A stretch of 64,000 nucleotides of DNA from Phymorhynchus buccinoides (GCA_017654935.2 CM065693.1:13369826-13433825), one strand, 5' to 3'. Shown: positions 10,357 through 21,613, numbered from the stretch's first letter. Made by a program: numbers and translations. The notes: generated by a model from the sequence alone, not told the origin.

Positions 10357-11040
10357 TCTTCTTCTTCTTCAATCGCTCAGACAGTTTCCTGTCAATTATG
10401 AGCGCAGATGCATCATGCTGCCGTTATGCGCCTAACTAAGAAACAGGCCCAGCAAGTCCGACTTCGGCTGGGGGAAATCTTTTTGAAAGTGTTTCGTGAA
10501 AAAAGGCAGGAGAATGGATCGGTAAGGCAAAAAGATAGTAGATGACAGTAAGCAAAGGAAAAAGGCAGAGTCAAAGAGAGTGACAGATTAGAGGAAGTTA
10601 CAAGCACATAACTTCCAGAAGGTGGGGGAACTATTTATACAAAAGGCCCCCCGGCATCCCCACGGAGGGGGGGGGGATTTTAATCTTAATCTCGGCCAAG
10701 GGTCCTTGGCTATTCACTGTGTCTGTCCATGTGATGCAAGTGAACTATTTATACAAAAGACCCCCTGGTATCTCCATGGGGGGGGATTTTAATCTTAATC
10801 TTGACCAAGGGTCCTTGGCTATTCACTGTGTCTGTCCATGTGATGCAAGTGAACAATTTATACAAAAGACCCCCCCGGTATCTCCATGGTGGGGGGGGGA
10901 TTTTAATCTTAATCTTAATCTCGACCAAGGGTCCTTGGCTATTCACTGTGTCTGTCCATGTGATGCAAGTGAACTATTTATACAAAAGCCCCCCCCCCCC
11001 CCCCCCCCCCGGTATCTCCATGGGGGGGGGGGGGGGGGGA
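10357..11040 (+). repeat. Dispersed retro-like repeat with amplified 3' tail
   Basis: The first 280 bp (TTCTTCTTCAATCGCTCAG, then TCATGCTGCCGTTATGCGCC, then GGCAGGAGAATGGA, then ACTTCCAGAAGGTGGGG) recur at 16629, 27540 and 29030, and in part at 7862 and 30600. Here the end has grown into about four tandem copies of a ~115-bp unit that contains ATACAAAAGACCCCC, a G run and TTGGCTATTCACTGTGTC. C and G homopolymers make unit lengths uncertain. Confidence 0.7.
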
Positions 11041-11078
11041 GTGACAGTTCAATCTGATTTCTCTCTTTCTCTCTCTAG

Positions 11079-11301
11079 GTAGTGAAGCTGCACACCCAAA
11101 TGGGCCGACCCATCCCCTCCACGGAGCCCATCATCCTGACCCCCCCTACCCCTCCCCCCTCCTCCGTCTCCCTGACCAGCACCACCCTCACCTCCGTGTC
11201 TTCCGCTGCCGCCGGAGGCAAGATGGCCACCGGGGTGTCTTCCACCGCGGACAGTGCTGCCGCCATCATCAGGAGGGTGGCTCCCAAGATCCCCTTCGTG
11301 G
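11079..11301 (+). CDS. ZFR: ZFR exon 5: Ser/Thr/Pro linker
   Basis: Phase 0 in (CTCTCTAG|GTA), phase 1 out (GTGG|gtaagc). Residues 216-289. It opens with VVKLHTQMGRPIPSTEP, strongly conserved after finger 2 in ZFR (VVKLHTKLGKPIPSTEP in human, known from the family). It then runs through a Pro/Ser/Thr/Ala-rich linker and ends in APKIPFVG. The conserved opening fixes both acceptor and frame. Confidence 0.95.
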
Positions 11302-11331
11302 GTAAGCGGAAATTTGCGGGCGATTTTAACC

Positions 11332-11539
11332 CAGACCTGTTTACTCTACTCTTTTCGAGTAGTATTCTACTCAATTTGGACCTCTACTACTCTTCAAAAT
11401 TGAAAATAATGCTCTAACTACTCATTTTCAGTGAACATTGTTTGATGGTTTAATGACTAAAGCTTCACATTTCGCACCTAATCTACTCATTTCAGCCATC
11501 CAGACTACTCAAGACTTGTGTAGGGGGTAAACGGGTCTG
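11332..11539. mobile_element. CAGACCTGTTTAC MITE
   Basis: 208 bp, ends CAGACCTGTTTACTCTAC and GGGGTAAACGGGTCTG. Copies are at 24917-25126 and, inverted, 34556-34757. All three lie in ZFR introns, two of them within about 45 bp of an exon donor. Confidence 0.75.
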
Positions 11540-11761
11540 TAATAACTGCTTGACTGCCAGAGAAAATGAAAGAAAAAATCAGAGCGCACTGATTGAAAAG
11601 CTTGACAATTTGAGCACACTATAAGCTTCAAGCTTGTTGCTGCTCATTTACGTTGACAATGTATTGATGTATATGTGCCCTGCTGATCTGAATTAAAAAA
11701 ATATTTAAACCAAAGGAAAAATCATTGGGCAAATCATGACATGAAAAAGACAACTGATATA

Positions 11762-12347
11762 GTGGAACTTCCCTTTTAAGACCTTAAAAAATTCAAAATG
11801 AGGTCTTATAAGGGAGGGGTCTTATAAGGGAGGCATGGGTGAAAGTTTTCTTTCTCAGCAAGGATTTCTTTAATTTTATAATCAGAAAATAAGGAAATCC
11901 TTATTTTCAAGAAAAAGAAGAAGAAATTGACTGATTTGAGCGACCATAGGCCATGAAGTGTGTTTGCTCCTCGAACTTTCAACTTAAATGTCATTTTAGA
12001 GTTCAAAACATTTCATAAATTTGAATGAAAGACATCAGGAAAGCTCACGAAATAGGCATTTATCTGCAAATTCTTGTCAGCTTCTGGGGGGCTTTGCCCT
12101 CCAGACCCCCCAAGCAGGCCTCTGCCCCTACACCCTGCCGGGGCCTAGGCGGCAAGGGACCCAGAAAGTAGGCCCCTGGAACCCACCCACCCACCCTCCG
12201 CCTTTTCCTTATTTTCAAAATCTGTCACTTTCACCCATGGGGAGGTAATTTTAATACAAATTACAAAGAAGGGCAATGTCTCAGAGAAGTAGGTCTTATG
12301 TGGGAGGGAGTCTTATAATGGGAGGTCTTATAAGGGAGGTTCCACTG
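11762..12347. mobile_element. Tigger/pogo-like hairpin MITE
   Basis: Ends read TAGTGGAACTTCCCTT and AAGGGAGGTTCCACTG, flanked by TA. The arms contain repeated TTATAAGRGAGG motifs that form a long hairpin. The middle holds a GC-rich insert (about 12030-12250). Related copies are at 15655, 24013, 43181, 45828 and 46650. CAGT-type ends plus a TA duplication fit pogo/Tigger elements. Confidence 0.7.
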
Positions 12348-12472
12348 TATTACTCTCTTGATTATGTTAGAGCAAAAGCCAGCATATGAGGGTTATTCCT
12401 CTTCATCTGATGACATCATCAGTGATGTCATCAGGTCAGTATGTACTAGGTTGGTGGCAGTCAAGGGGTTAA

Positions 12473-13017
12473 TGCTCAGAAAATCGCCTTTGAGCTGTTG
12501 TAGCTCGCCTTGGCTTAGCTCTTCTAGCACCATGCATTTTTTGACGTTCTAGGTTGTCCGTTGCATCTCAACCGACAAGAGGGGGTAACTACTTTTTCCT
12601 TCTAGTATGTATGTATGTTACTTTATAAACGGAAGAAACTTTGACATAGGCTCTAAAAACAGACAAACACATGACTGTGTGTTTGGCAGTGAATGTCTTT
12701 GCATTTGGTGAGAGTGTAGAGTAATGACTTTGGCGAATGTATGTTGTTTTGTTGCTTCTGCTTGTGTGACTTTTTGATAATATTTTCTTTGTGGGACCAA
12801 GCGGAAGAAGAATGACAGAGAACTCCGATAACAATGCTCCAAACTTTATACACGGGATAATTCGGTTGCATTCACATCAAACACGCATGGAAATTGCTAG
12901 ATTTTCCCCCCCACCCTCCACCCCCCTTCATTGGTCTGTGCCAGGCTTCAGTTGTGTACAGAAATTATGACCCAGTATATTCCAACAAAAGTGGAAAAAA
13001 AAGGGAAAATCGAGAGG
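12473..13017. other. ZFR intron, unassigned
   Basis: Holds another copy of the TTTGCATTTGGTG phrase (near 12700) also seen near 6520 and 16365. No gene is seen. Confidence 0.5.
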
Positions 13018-13385
13018 TGAGGGAAATACCCCCCTTGAGTGAGTGACCTGGGTTTGAACCCCGGCCTCACCCTTTCTTTCTAGTTTGACAGGAAAATTGA
13101 ACTGAACGTCGAGTCCTTCGGATGGGGACTTAAAGCTAGTCTGACCCGTGCGCTTTACGCACGTAAAAATCCCACGGCAGTTGAAAGTCGGTAAGAGCAG
13201 GGATAAATCCTGCTGCCTGGTATGGCCACATTGATAGCTAAGTTTTCCAAGTGTGCCCACCCACCCACCCAAATTTGTTTATAAAAAAATTGGGTAGGCG
13301 TTGCACTTGCGGCAATGCGCTCTCCGAGGGAGAGTAGCCCGAATTTCACAGAAATAAGTCTCTGTGACTAGAATATACCAAATAC
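13018..13385 (+). repeat. tRNA-derived SINE (5' part damaged)
   Basis: The B-box region (CTGGGTTTGAACCCCGGCC) is followed by the same body as the SINE at 23570: GTTTGACAGGAAAAT, GGATGGGGACTTAAAGC, TGCGCTTTACGCACGTAA, and the terminal GTCTCTGTGACTAGAATAT. The A-box part of the head is not recognisable. Confidence 0.75.
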
Positions 13386-15545
13386 AAAAGAAACAAACAA
13401 GTCTAATGCACAACTACAACAGATATTCACACATGTACAGTCGACCCCCTCACGAACGGCCCTCTGAATTACGACCTCCCCTCTTTTACGACTGAAATAT
13501 GAATGACGGATCGTTTTTCTTCTAAACTTGCCTCCTCATTTATGACTCCCCCTCTAACGCGTTTTGCGACCGTAAATCTTGTTGATTTTACGACCGATGC
13601 AACACATTCTGACAATTATCAGTCGCAAAAACGATGATATCTATCCTTCTCGGCCTCAGTTCGAGCCGACGCACAGCTGGGGTACCACTGTTGTTAGGTC
13701 AATCTCGGTAAAAACAAACCGTTCTCATGCCGAAATTGAAGAATTTAATCAGCGATATCACGATCTGACCACTAAATGTCACCACTTTTATGCACATGTG
13801 TCATCACTGAGCAGTTTATGATCAAAGTTTGAACTGAAACGGTCGCGATCGTGTCGATCTTTACGAACTCTGTGCACACGTAGGCCTAAATGCGAAGTCA
13901 ACTCCGAAGTTGAAACTAGGTGATCGGTCACACTCCATAAGTTGGAACTCAGTGAATGGTCTCACTTTACAAAAAATAAGTTGAAAAGCAGCTCCTTTCC
14001 GTTATCAAACTGATAAATCAGCGTTAGTGCGTGCACTGAAACACTCGCTGAATGCAAACAACACACAAAATCCGATAAATGAAAGCAGCTGGCGCATTAG
14101 CGTTTGCCGTGATTTCGTATTTGCGGTATGTGCGGCGCCATTTTGTCAGCCGAGTTGTATGCGCGGTAAAAGTTCTGTGTGTGCAAACTGTGATTGAAAA
14201 TGAACTGCCAGAGCGTAAAATGGCGAAAATTATTAGGTCTGTACTGTTGTTATGTGTAGTTTGTGTGTGAGTGCAACACGGGCCGCAAGCACACTTTCTG
14301 TTTTAGCCCGTTTTCGCTCGTTTTCGTATATTAGCTAGACCGCGATGTTTCATTCAAGAATGACGGAGAAAGCATGTTTTAGTTTTAGTGTATGCATGTG
14401 CTGTGCGTCATATACGGTGTAGTGAGTCACTGAGTGCATTGTTTTGGTCACCCCTGATTTAAGACCCCCCTCTTTTACGACCGATTTTCCGCGATTTTTT
14501 GAAGGTCTTAAAAGAGGGGGTCGACTGTATAAGAACATATAAATGCAATTGACGTTTCAAGTTTCAAGTTACAACAGATATTCACACATGTATAAGAACA
14601 TATAAATGCAATTGACGTTTGAAGTTTCAAGTTACAACAGATATTCACACATGTATAAGAACATATAAATGCAATTGACGTTTGATGTTTCAAGTTACAA
14701 CAGATATTCACACATGTATAAGAACATATAAATGCAATTGACGTTTCAAGTTTCAAGTTACAACAGATATTCACACATGTATAAGAACATATAAATGCAA
14801 TTGATGTTTGAAGTTTCAAGTTACAACATATATTCACACATGTATAAGAACATATAAATGCAATTGACGTTTGAAGTTACAACAGATATTCACACATGTA
14901 TAAGAACATATAAATGCAATTGACGTTTGAAGTTACAACAGATATTCACACATGTATAAGAACACATAAATGCAATTGACGTTTGAAGTTACAACAGATA
15001 TTCACACATGTATAAGAACATATAAATGCAATTGACGTTTGAAGTTTCAAGTTACAACAGATATTCACACATGTATAAGAACATATAAATGCAATTGATG
15101 TTTGAAGTTTCAAGTTACAACATATATTCACACATGTATAAGAACATATAAATGCAATTGACGTTTGAAGTTTCAAGTTACAACAGATATTCACACATGT
15201 ATAAGAACATATAAATGCAATTGACGTTTGAAGTTTCAAGTTACAACAGATATTCACACATGTATAAGAACATATAAATGCAATTGACGTTTGATGTTTC
15301 AAGTTACAACAGATATTCACACATGTATAAGAACATATAAATGCAATTGACGTTTGATGTTTCAAGTTACAACAGATATTCACACATGTATAAGAACATA
15401 TAAATGCAATTGACGTTTCAAGTTACAACATATATTCACACATGTATAAGAACATATAAATGCAATTGACGTTTGAAGTTACAACAGATATTCACACATG
15501 TATAAGAACATATAAATGCAATTGACGTTTGAAGTTTCAAGTTGA
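13386..15545. repeat. ~54-63-bp tandem array split by a pogo-like element
   Basis: About 17 copies of a unit containing ACAACAGATATTCACACATG and AACATATAAATGCAATTGAC, with 63-bp and shorter forms, mostly from 14529 to 15545. The first copy starts at about 13405 and is cut at TA by the element at 13438-14528. On the - strand the 63-bp form gives a repeated 21-residue open frame, a by-product of unit length. Confidence 0.9.
13438..14528. mobile_element. pogo/Tigger-like non-autonomous element, ~1.09 kb
   Basis: Ends CAGTCGACCCCCTC and GAGGGGGTCGACTG are inverted repeats and are flanked by TA. Subterminal motifs (TTTTACGACCGA) recur at both ends. The internal kilobase has no transposase frame. 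Joining the flanks recreates one uninterrupted unit of the surrounding tandem array (CACACATGTA-TAAGAAC), which proves the TA target site. Confidence 0.85.
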
Positions 15546-15654
15546 AGACGAGGAGGGTGGGAGGGCATCTGTGAGGTTTTCATTTGATTTTCTTTTTCTT
15601 AGACAAACATTTTACAAACTTGTGATAATATTTATGAAAGGGAAATGGGGTTTA

Positions 15655-15932
15655 CAGTGGAACCTCCTTTATAAGACCTTGAAAAATCATCCAGAATGAG
15701 GTCTTATAAGGGAGGTAATTTTAATACTTACAAAAAAGGGCAATGTTTCAGAGAAGTAGGCAGTGTAGATACTGAATTCAGTATAGCAATTCTGTCCGAC
15801 TGGAACATTTAAAGATATCCTTGCTTTCTTTTTCAGTATAGCTGATAATTTTTGTTTCAGTATAGCTGAAATGTGCTCCCACCCATGAGTAGGTCTTATA
15901 TGGGAGGGAGTCTTATAAGGGAGGTTCCACTG
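15655..15932. mobile_element. Tigger-like hairpin MITE
   Basis: CAGTGGAACCTCC ... GGAGGTTCCACTG with TA on both sides. It lies about 50 bp before exon 6. The body shares the AGGTCTTATAAGGGAGG arms with the other copies. Confidence 0.85.
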
Positions 15933-15980
15933 TACCAGGCTTATGGCTGACTTTTGACGATGTCGTATTCGCTGTTCCAG

Positions 15981-16034
15981 GCGGTAGCAACCTGAAAAGC
16001 ACAAACATAGGGGCACAGACAGTTTCCAACGGAG
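15981..16034 (+). CDS. ZFR: ZFR exon 6 (small)
   Basis: A 54-nt exon, phase 1 in (TGTTCCAG|GC) and phase 1 out (GGAG|gtgcgt). It encodes residues 290-307 (GSNLKSTNIGAQTVSNG). Joined to exon 5 it reads FVGGSNLKST, matching FVGGNKLQST in the vertebrate protein. The phase fit on both sides supports it. Confidence 0.88.
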
Positions 16035-16221
16035 GTGCGTATTTATGCTGGGATTTTTTGTTATCCTCCTAGTTTTTTTTATAGATTGGAATTGTTATGT
16101 TTTGTGTGTGTGTGTGCATTTCTGGACTGATCGTAGCAAAATTTGGTGCAATGGTTCCTTAGGCTTAGATTCACAGAATGGCAAGCCATATCGTAATTCC
16201 AGTGAAACGAATTTGAAAGTT

Positions 16222-16427
16222 TTAACCCTTTCGCCGCCAGCCATTTTTTAACCAAAAAATACCATTAAACTTGTCTGGGTAGAGAAAACAAATTATTTGC
16301 AATATTACTATTATTAGGAATTCCTCTGTGTCGTGTATAACATTAGGCCTTGGCAATGAACGCTGTTGCATTTGGTGGGAGTGTAGAGTGATGTGGCATA
16401 TCCGCCTATGGTACTAGAAGAGTTAAA
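16222..16427. mobile_element. Partial or chimeric family A TTAA MITE
   Basis: Begins TTAACCCTTTCGCCGCCAG and follows the family to about 16350. The right part is replaced by the TTTGCATTTGGTGGGAG repeat. It ends near GAGTTAA. Confidence 0.55.
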
Positions 16428-16498
16428 TAATGACATACATTTGTTTCTTGCTTCAGCTGAAATTATTTTGCTGTTGTTTTTGTGTGTTTTCCATGAAG

Positions 16499-16555
16499 CA
16501 GTGAAAGATGGTGAGCAGTTCAACATTTCGTCGGAAAACGATATTGCTCCTGTCG
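16499..16555 (+). CDS. ZFR: ZFR exon 7 (small)
   Basis: 57 nt, phase 1 in (CATGAAG|CA), phase 1 out (GTCG|gtaagt). Residues 308-326, VKDGEQFNISSENDIAPVG-like and acidic. It fits between exons 6 and 8 only in this phase. Sequence conservation with known ZFR is weak in this linker, so the assignment rests on splice sites and frame. Confidence 0.7.
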
Positions 16556-16628
16556 GTAAGTCACTTAGAAAGCAACCAAACAACTCAAAACTGCAGTTAA
16601 AACTTTTATTTGACTGATTAATCTTGAT

Positions 16629-16945
16629 TCTTCTTCTTCTTCGTTCGCTCAGACAGTTTTCTGTCATATGAGCGTAGATGCGTCATGCTGCTGTTATGCG
16701 CCTAACTAAGCAATAGTTAGGCCCAGCATGTCTGACTTCGGCTGAAGAAATCTTTGTAAGAATTTATAGAAAAAAGGCAGGAGAATGGACCAGTAAGGCA
16801 GAAAAATAGCAGATGACAGTAATCAATGGGAAAAGGCAGAGTCAAAGAGAATGACAGAATTAGAGGAAGTTACAAGCACAGAACTTCCAGAAGGTGGGGA
16901 ACTATTTGTGCAAAAGACCCCCTGGTATCCCCACGGGGGGAATTA
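16629..16945 (+). repeat. Dispersed retro-like repeat
   Basis: Copy of the family at 10357 and 29030. It shares TCATGCTGCTGTTATGCGCC, GGCAGGAGAATGGAC and CTTCCAGAAGGTGGGGA. Directly after it (about 16963-17085) is a piece of the repeat that contains ATCGTCCCACTATCTTTATA and CTGTTTCAGGTCAGAGGAC, related to 44268 and 45085. Confidence 0.7.
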
Positions 16946-17295
16946 TTCAAAAACGTCGCAACTTTCCTGGTATTGCAGTACCTCCAGGATCGTCCCACTA
17001 TCTTTATAGTTACAAATGTCCCGCATATACCTGTTTCAGGTCAGAGGACATTAAACGGAGTTTCATTCCAAACAAATAACAACAGCATCAACAATACCAC
17101 ATCGCACATTCTTGCTTTTTCTTGGACTTTTCTTATATTTTAAAACTAATAAACAATAACAACAAAAACCAGTATTTTTTTTATACGCCGATTTCTTGAG
17201 TAGATCAGTGTATTTTTAGTTTACAACAGATTTTAAAGAAGTGGAATATGATTGAAAATAATGGTAAAAAATGGTGTTTTTTATAATTCACTTTC

Positions 17296-17449
17296 AATAG
17301 GGCATTTGCCACGAGTGTTCGTTCTCTATACTAGACTGCTAATTTGTCCGCGCTCGTTCTGCCCGAGTTTGCTGACCTTTCTAATTCAACTCTCTAAATT
17401 CAACTCGGTGAAATTCAAGGTCGCCGGCATGCGGCAAATGCCCTATTGA
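17296..17449. mobile_element. Short MITE with 16-bp perfect inverted ends
   Basis: CAATAGGGCATTTGCC at the left and GGCAAATGCCCTATTG at the right, about 154 bp in all. Part of its interior (AGAGTTGAATTAGAAAGGTC in reverse) recurs at 60775-60830, which points to a dispersed family. Confidence 0.75.
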
Positions 17450-17756
17450 AGTTTCACTTTCCTGTCACTTGAAGATTGATTGTATGATTCTGTAGCTTCA
17501 GATTATGAATAAGAATCTACATTTTGTTGCTTCAAAAACTTGTAAAATATCTTTGACCGTTAAAGCATGTAGAATATCCGGTTGGTCCAGGCTGCAAAGT
17601 TGAATGTAAATTTGAACAAAGTTGATCTCGACATTGTTGCCTAAGTCAAAATGTGTTTAGATTAGTGAGCATAGGAGAAAGTAGTTCAGGAATGCTCCTG
17701 AAATCAGTAATTTAAACAGCTGATTCAAAGAGTCTTCAAGAATGGCATCTTGTTAT

Positions 17757-17916
17757 CTAGGCCCTGTAGTTATGAGTGTGTCTTAGACAATCAAAACAGG
17801 GATTAGGCTTAGTGTGTAAATTAGACTAAACTTCCGAAACCATTGGCTGTTTAGCCTAATTTACATACTAACCCCTGTGTTAACTGTCTAAGACGCGCCC
17901 ATAATTACAGGGCCTG
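17757..17916. mobile_element. Hairpin MITE, AGGCCCTGTA ends
   Basis: The left arm AGGCCCTGTAGTTATG...GTCTTAGACA pairs with TGTCTAAGACGCGCCCATAA...TACAGGGCCT at the right. The interior also pairs (TTAGGCTTAGTGTGTAAATTA with TAATTTACATACTAA), so the RNA would fold into one long hairpin. Confidence 0.8.
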
Positions 17917-17984
17917 AACAACAGTTGCAAAGTCAATGCTGGTATTGATGGCAGATAGAAGAGGATGGATATGCTATACTACCT

Positions 17985-18260
17985 CACACACCTCACACAC
18001 ACAACAACAACAACAACATACAGTGTTTATACAGCGTTGAATCTTAATAGAAATCAAAGCGCACACACACGTTAGCTTTCAAAACGCATTCAAACAAAAA
18101 CACAATACAAAGCGAACACACACAGATGTAATAAATGGAATACAGCAGAAACAGACACACGCGCGCGCGCGCACACACACACGCACACATACACATACAC
18201 ACACACACCTTCCACACACACACACACACCTTACACACATACACACACACACATATTTTA
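17985..18260. repeat. CA/GT microsatellites
   Basis: Imperfect ACACAC/GCGCGC runs. Cys/Val open frames on the - strand are artefacts. Confidence 0.85.
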
Positions 18261-18596
18261 AAAATGCGTCCACCGCTTTAGGAAGATGGGATATGTTGCT
18301 AAAGAATGGAAACATTCAAAAATTTTGAAATGGTTTTTTAACACCTTCAGGACTTCACTGCCTTAGGTAAACTCTATTACTGGTCTTGGGCTGCCTAGAA
18401 AAAAAATGTTATGACAGATAAGAAGCGCAACAAACCTCACACTGTCAACGATTCAGTTTGGACAACATTACTGATTGATCCAAGTTTATTTTTCGCTTTG
18501 AAATCGTGATTACTTGCATTAATATCGGAATTGTTAGTCTCCTTATTACTGGGCTCATGTAGGTCCGATTATTTTTAACATTGCAAATTAAGATAG

Positions 18597-19415
18597 CAGG
18601 GATGCATCTAGAGCGCGGCATTGCCGCAAAATTGTTGATGTTCCCGCAACAACAACAAAATGCTGCGGGAAAATCCCCCCCAATTTTGTGAAATCCCGCA
18701 AACGAAAAAATCATTTGAAAATAACTTGTTTTGCACTAGGCTTAGATTGCATGGCTGCGTGGGCTGTACCGAGTCTGCATTTCCTTTCGACAGTAAAGAA
18801 CGAGCATTTTGATTGGGTCTTAAAAATAGCATAGCCAATCAACGGCTTTCTCTTTCGTTTACTATTTCCGGGTGCAGTGTAAGCGAGCCCGCTCAAAAAT
18901 GGCATCGCTTCTGGATTATTTTACTGTGACTTCTAAAAAGAAAGAAAACAGTGCGACTGTGGAATGCAACATTGATCAACAACCTTGTTGTTCCTCATCG
19001 GTAGTTAGTGATGACAACGGGGAAATTTCATCGAATGACGAAGCATCGGATCAGGACTGTGATGTCACCGACGATCCCATTGCTAGTAGTGTCGCTCCAC
19101 CACCTTTCAAAAAGCGAAAGCATGAGTTCATGGAAAGTTGGAAAAAAAGCAGACCTTGGCTAGAATTTGACAGCGAATCAAAAGCAGACCTTGGCTAGAA
19201 TTTGACAGCGAATCAAAAGCAACTGGTGCTTACAAAACAAAAAGAACAATGCGTTCACCACAGGTTGTAAAAATGTCCGCACTACATCCCTTGATCGACA
19301 CGTTAACTGGCATTGATTTACCCCCGCCCCCCCCTAACTATTTCCAGATCCCCCCAAATTTCCACACCAAGGGGGGCAATGCCCCCCAGTTTAGAAATTT
19401 CTAGATGCATCCCTG
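18597..19415 (+). mobile_element. hAT-like element A1 coding only a zinc-finger protein (damaged copy)
   Basis: 819 bp, ends CAGGGATGCATCTAGA and CTAGATGCATCCCTG, flanked by a perfect 6-bp duplication AGATAG. The ATG at 18899 opens the same frame as in the better copy at 25457, but a 33-bp internal duplication with loss of neighbouring bases near 19180 leads to a stop at 19198, before the zinc finger. A further internal deletion removes about 130 bp before the 3' end. CAGGG ends with 6-bp duplications fit the hAT group. Confidence 0.8.
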
Positions 19416-19754
19416 AGATAGAAGTTCCAAACGTAAGTAAACCGAAGGCTGGAACAGTGATGAAGGGATGTAACTCCAATAACGTGGTTTGGATAAAAAA
19501 ACCACAATAACATGGATTTAGACAGGTTTTGGACTACAAAAATCGCTGTTCCGAAAATACTAGTAAGTAGGCCCTGACAGGCGTTCTCCTGTTCTGAGTA
19601 TACTAGTAAGTAGGCCCTGACAGGCGTTCTCCTGTTCTGAGTATACTCGTAATTCGTCCGGAATGAGTATAAAAAAAATGAAGGAAAAAATCCCAGCAAA
19701 TCTATGTTGAACCAAGTTTTTGTCTGATTCAAAGACTTTGTCAAGGACAAAGAT

Positions 19755-20020
19755 TATGTGAGGACGTTAAACACCAAATTCCTCCTCATTTCAGGAATTA
19801 CTCTATACTTGTGGCGGTGCCATAGCCGATGAGGTTTAATCGAGGCGTGGTTACCACTACAGCTATCTGTATTAATTTTTTTAAATTGGTACTTTACTGG
19901 TTTCGTACTGCCTCCGGGCATTGCCTCCAGTATTGTTCCCACCATATTTGTATTTATAAATGTCCCATATGTGTCTGATTCAGACCAAGAGGACGTAAAA
20001 CACCATTTTCATCGTCGTCA
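19755..20020 (-). repeat. Dispersed repeat, 'CAGACACATATGGGAC' family
   Basis: In reverse it carries GAGGACGT...AAAC at both edges, CATTTATAAATACAAATATG, and GGCAATGCCCGGAGGCAGTA. Copies or parts occur at 16963, 27822, 44268, 45085 and 53890. Non-coding; class unknown, perhaps SINE-like. Confidence 0.6.
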
Positions 20021-20078
20021 TTTCAGGAATTTATGAGATAATTAACCCGGGGATTATGTCGCTTCTTTCTCAGTGGAT

Positions 20079-20295
20079 CAGGGTTCCCAATCATCCCACA
20101 AAACAAGGGGTCCCAGGGACTCCTTCACTTACAGTATAGAGGCTCCTAGAGGCGGGATAGAGGGTCCCAGTGGCATTGCGAATGCTAAAAAGAATTTTTC
20201 TAGTGCATCCTGGGACCCCCTGCACATTCTTTTAGACGGTCCTTTAGAATGTTAGTGCTTCATAGACCCCCAAATGGGGGTCCCTGGGAGCCCTG
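20079..20295. mobile_element. CAGGGCTCCC MITE inserted at the exon 8 acceptor
   Basis: 217 bp with ends CAGGGTTCCC and GGGAGCCCTG, flanked by a perfect 6-bp duplication GTGGAT (20073-20078 and 20296-20301). The left copy of the duplication begins with the G of the ancestral acceptor TTTCTCAG; the right copy begins the remaining exon. The element therefore separates the ancestral AG from its exon. An AG inside the right terminal repeat (ends 20290) keeps the ZFR frame. Confidence 0.9.
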
Positions 20296-20460
20296 GTGGA
20301 TGTTGAAATGTTGTGTGCAGGCCAGGAGTTTGTCCAGGATGTGCTCAACGACTCGGGCAAGTTTGTCAATTTCACATGCACCCTGTGTGAGTGCATTTTC
20401 AACGACATCCACGCTAAGGAATTGCACTTGAAAGGGCGTCGCCACCGACAGCAGTACAAG
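20291..20460 (+). CDS. ZFR: ZFR exon 8: zinc finger 3
   Basis: Residues 327-383. [20 protein letters not shown] is followed by [20 protein letters not shown] with Cys356, Cys359, His372 and His378, the third C-x2-C-x12-H-x5-H finger, and GRRHRQQYK. Phase 0 out (TACAAG|gtaggt). The start is the one uncertain point. The ancestral acceptor (AG at 20072-20073) now lies 217 bp upstream, and using it shifts the frame to a stop at about 20253. GGGAG|CC at 20290 is in phase and adds Ala-Leu. I chose it on frame alone. Confidence 0.85.
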
Positions 20461-20464
20461 GTAG

Positions 20465-20495
<31 letters not shown>

Positions 20496-21564
20496 GGCAG
20501 TTTCAGTGACCTGTGCGTTAAAGATTTGCACTTGAAATGGCTCAGACACATGAACTCATCGAAGACCAAAAGCGCTCATTGGTTCGAGTGTCAAACTGCA
20601 CTGCAAGGCCTCTGCACGATGTTCAGCTAAACGTTTGCACAACTAAATGCAATGTCAAATTCTTCTTCTTCCAGTAATGTTCACCTGCAATTTATCGGCA
20701 ATTATTGACCAGTTTTTCCGCAGATGAGAATCAGTTTTAAATTGATCGTTTCAGTGATACGCCCGTGTTTGTCACGAAGAACTTCAAGAAGACAAGTGTC
20801 TCCACCGCTTATCTACTCACTGCCCAGCCTTCGTTCGCTCTTACAATCGGAAAACAAATCTCATGCTTCTTAGTCTGAGAATAAAATGCTCAAGGCTCAA
20901 ACTAATTGCATTAAAACTTTATTGGCCACTGCAACTAGGGTTTTTAACAGCCTTGACAGTGAGAGGTATTCCCTTGTTTGGCAGTACTCAAGCATCTACC
21001 AAGGGCATTCACTCTAGCAAAACGTTTTTTGCAGTGGCCAATAACTGTTTCAATGTGAACTGTATTTTGAGAGCAAATTCGAAACTGAAGTTCGGCAGCT
21101 GAACGAGCAAGAGTACCTTTGCAGACGACAAACTGTGTAGGACTTTAGAATGCGCATGCGCAGTCCATACCTTTCGACTTCCTACTTGCTGACTAGTGCA
21201 TCACACAATGTGCAGTAGATGAGGTTCATGATGGATTTTCAAAGTTTGTAATGAAATATTTGCCGGCTCCATTTTATGCTATCAGTACGAACTTTAGTAT
21301 GATAAATAACAATTGGACCAAGTTATTGTTTGTGTGTTAACCGTATTTCGTATTGTGCTGAGAAAATTTTTGTGTGAAAAAAGATCTTTCATGAATCACA
21401 AAGAAGCCTTTCGTCCGTTCAAACAAGTTTTTGTGCATTAACTGATATTTCATCTAATCCGGCTTCGTGTTAAGTGTACTCCACTGTAGTTTCAATGTTG
21501 AGTTTTGTTGACAATTTAATTGTTGAAATAAACAATATGTGGGTTTGGTGAAGTGTGCATTAAA

Positions 21565-21613
<49 letters not shown>

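Larger units (their letters stand above)
11326..12472. mobile_element. TTAA MITE (family B) carrying two later insertions
   Basis: The right end GTGGCAGTCAAGGGGTTAA and body (AGCAAAAGCCAGCATATGAG; TGATGACATCATCAGTGATG) match the element at 5279. The left end is interrupted after a few bases by the CAGACCTG element (11332-11539). A Tigger-like CAGTGGAACC hairpin element (11762-12347, TA duplication) sits in the middle. The left TTAA is 25 bp after the exon 5 donor. Confidence 0.7.

Noticed and set aside
14508..15383. - strand repeated 21-residue Cys-rich frames
   Set aside because: A result of the 63-bp tandem unit being divisible by three. Frames break where the shorter units occur.
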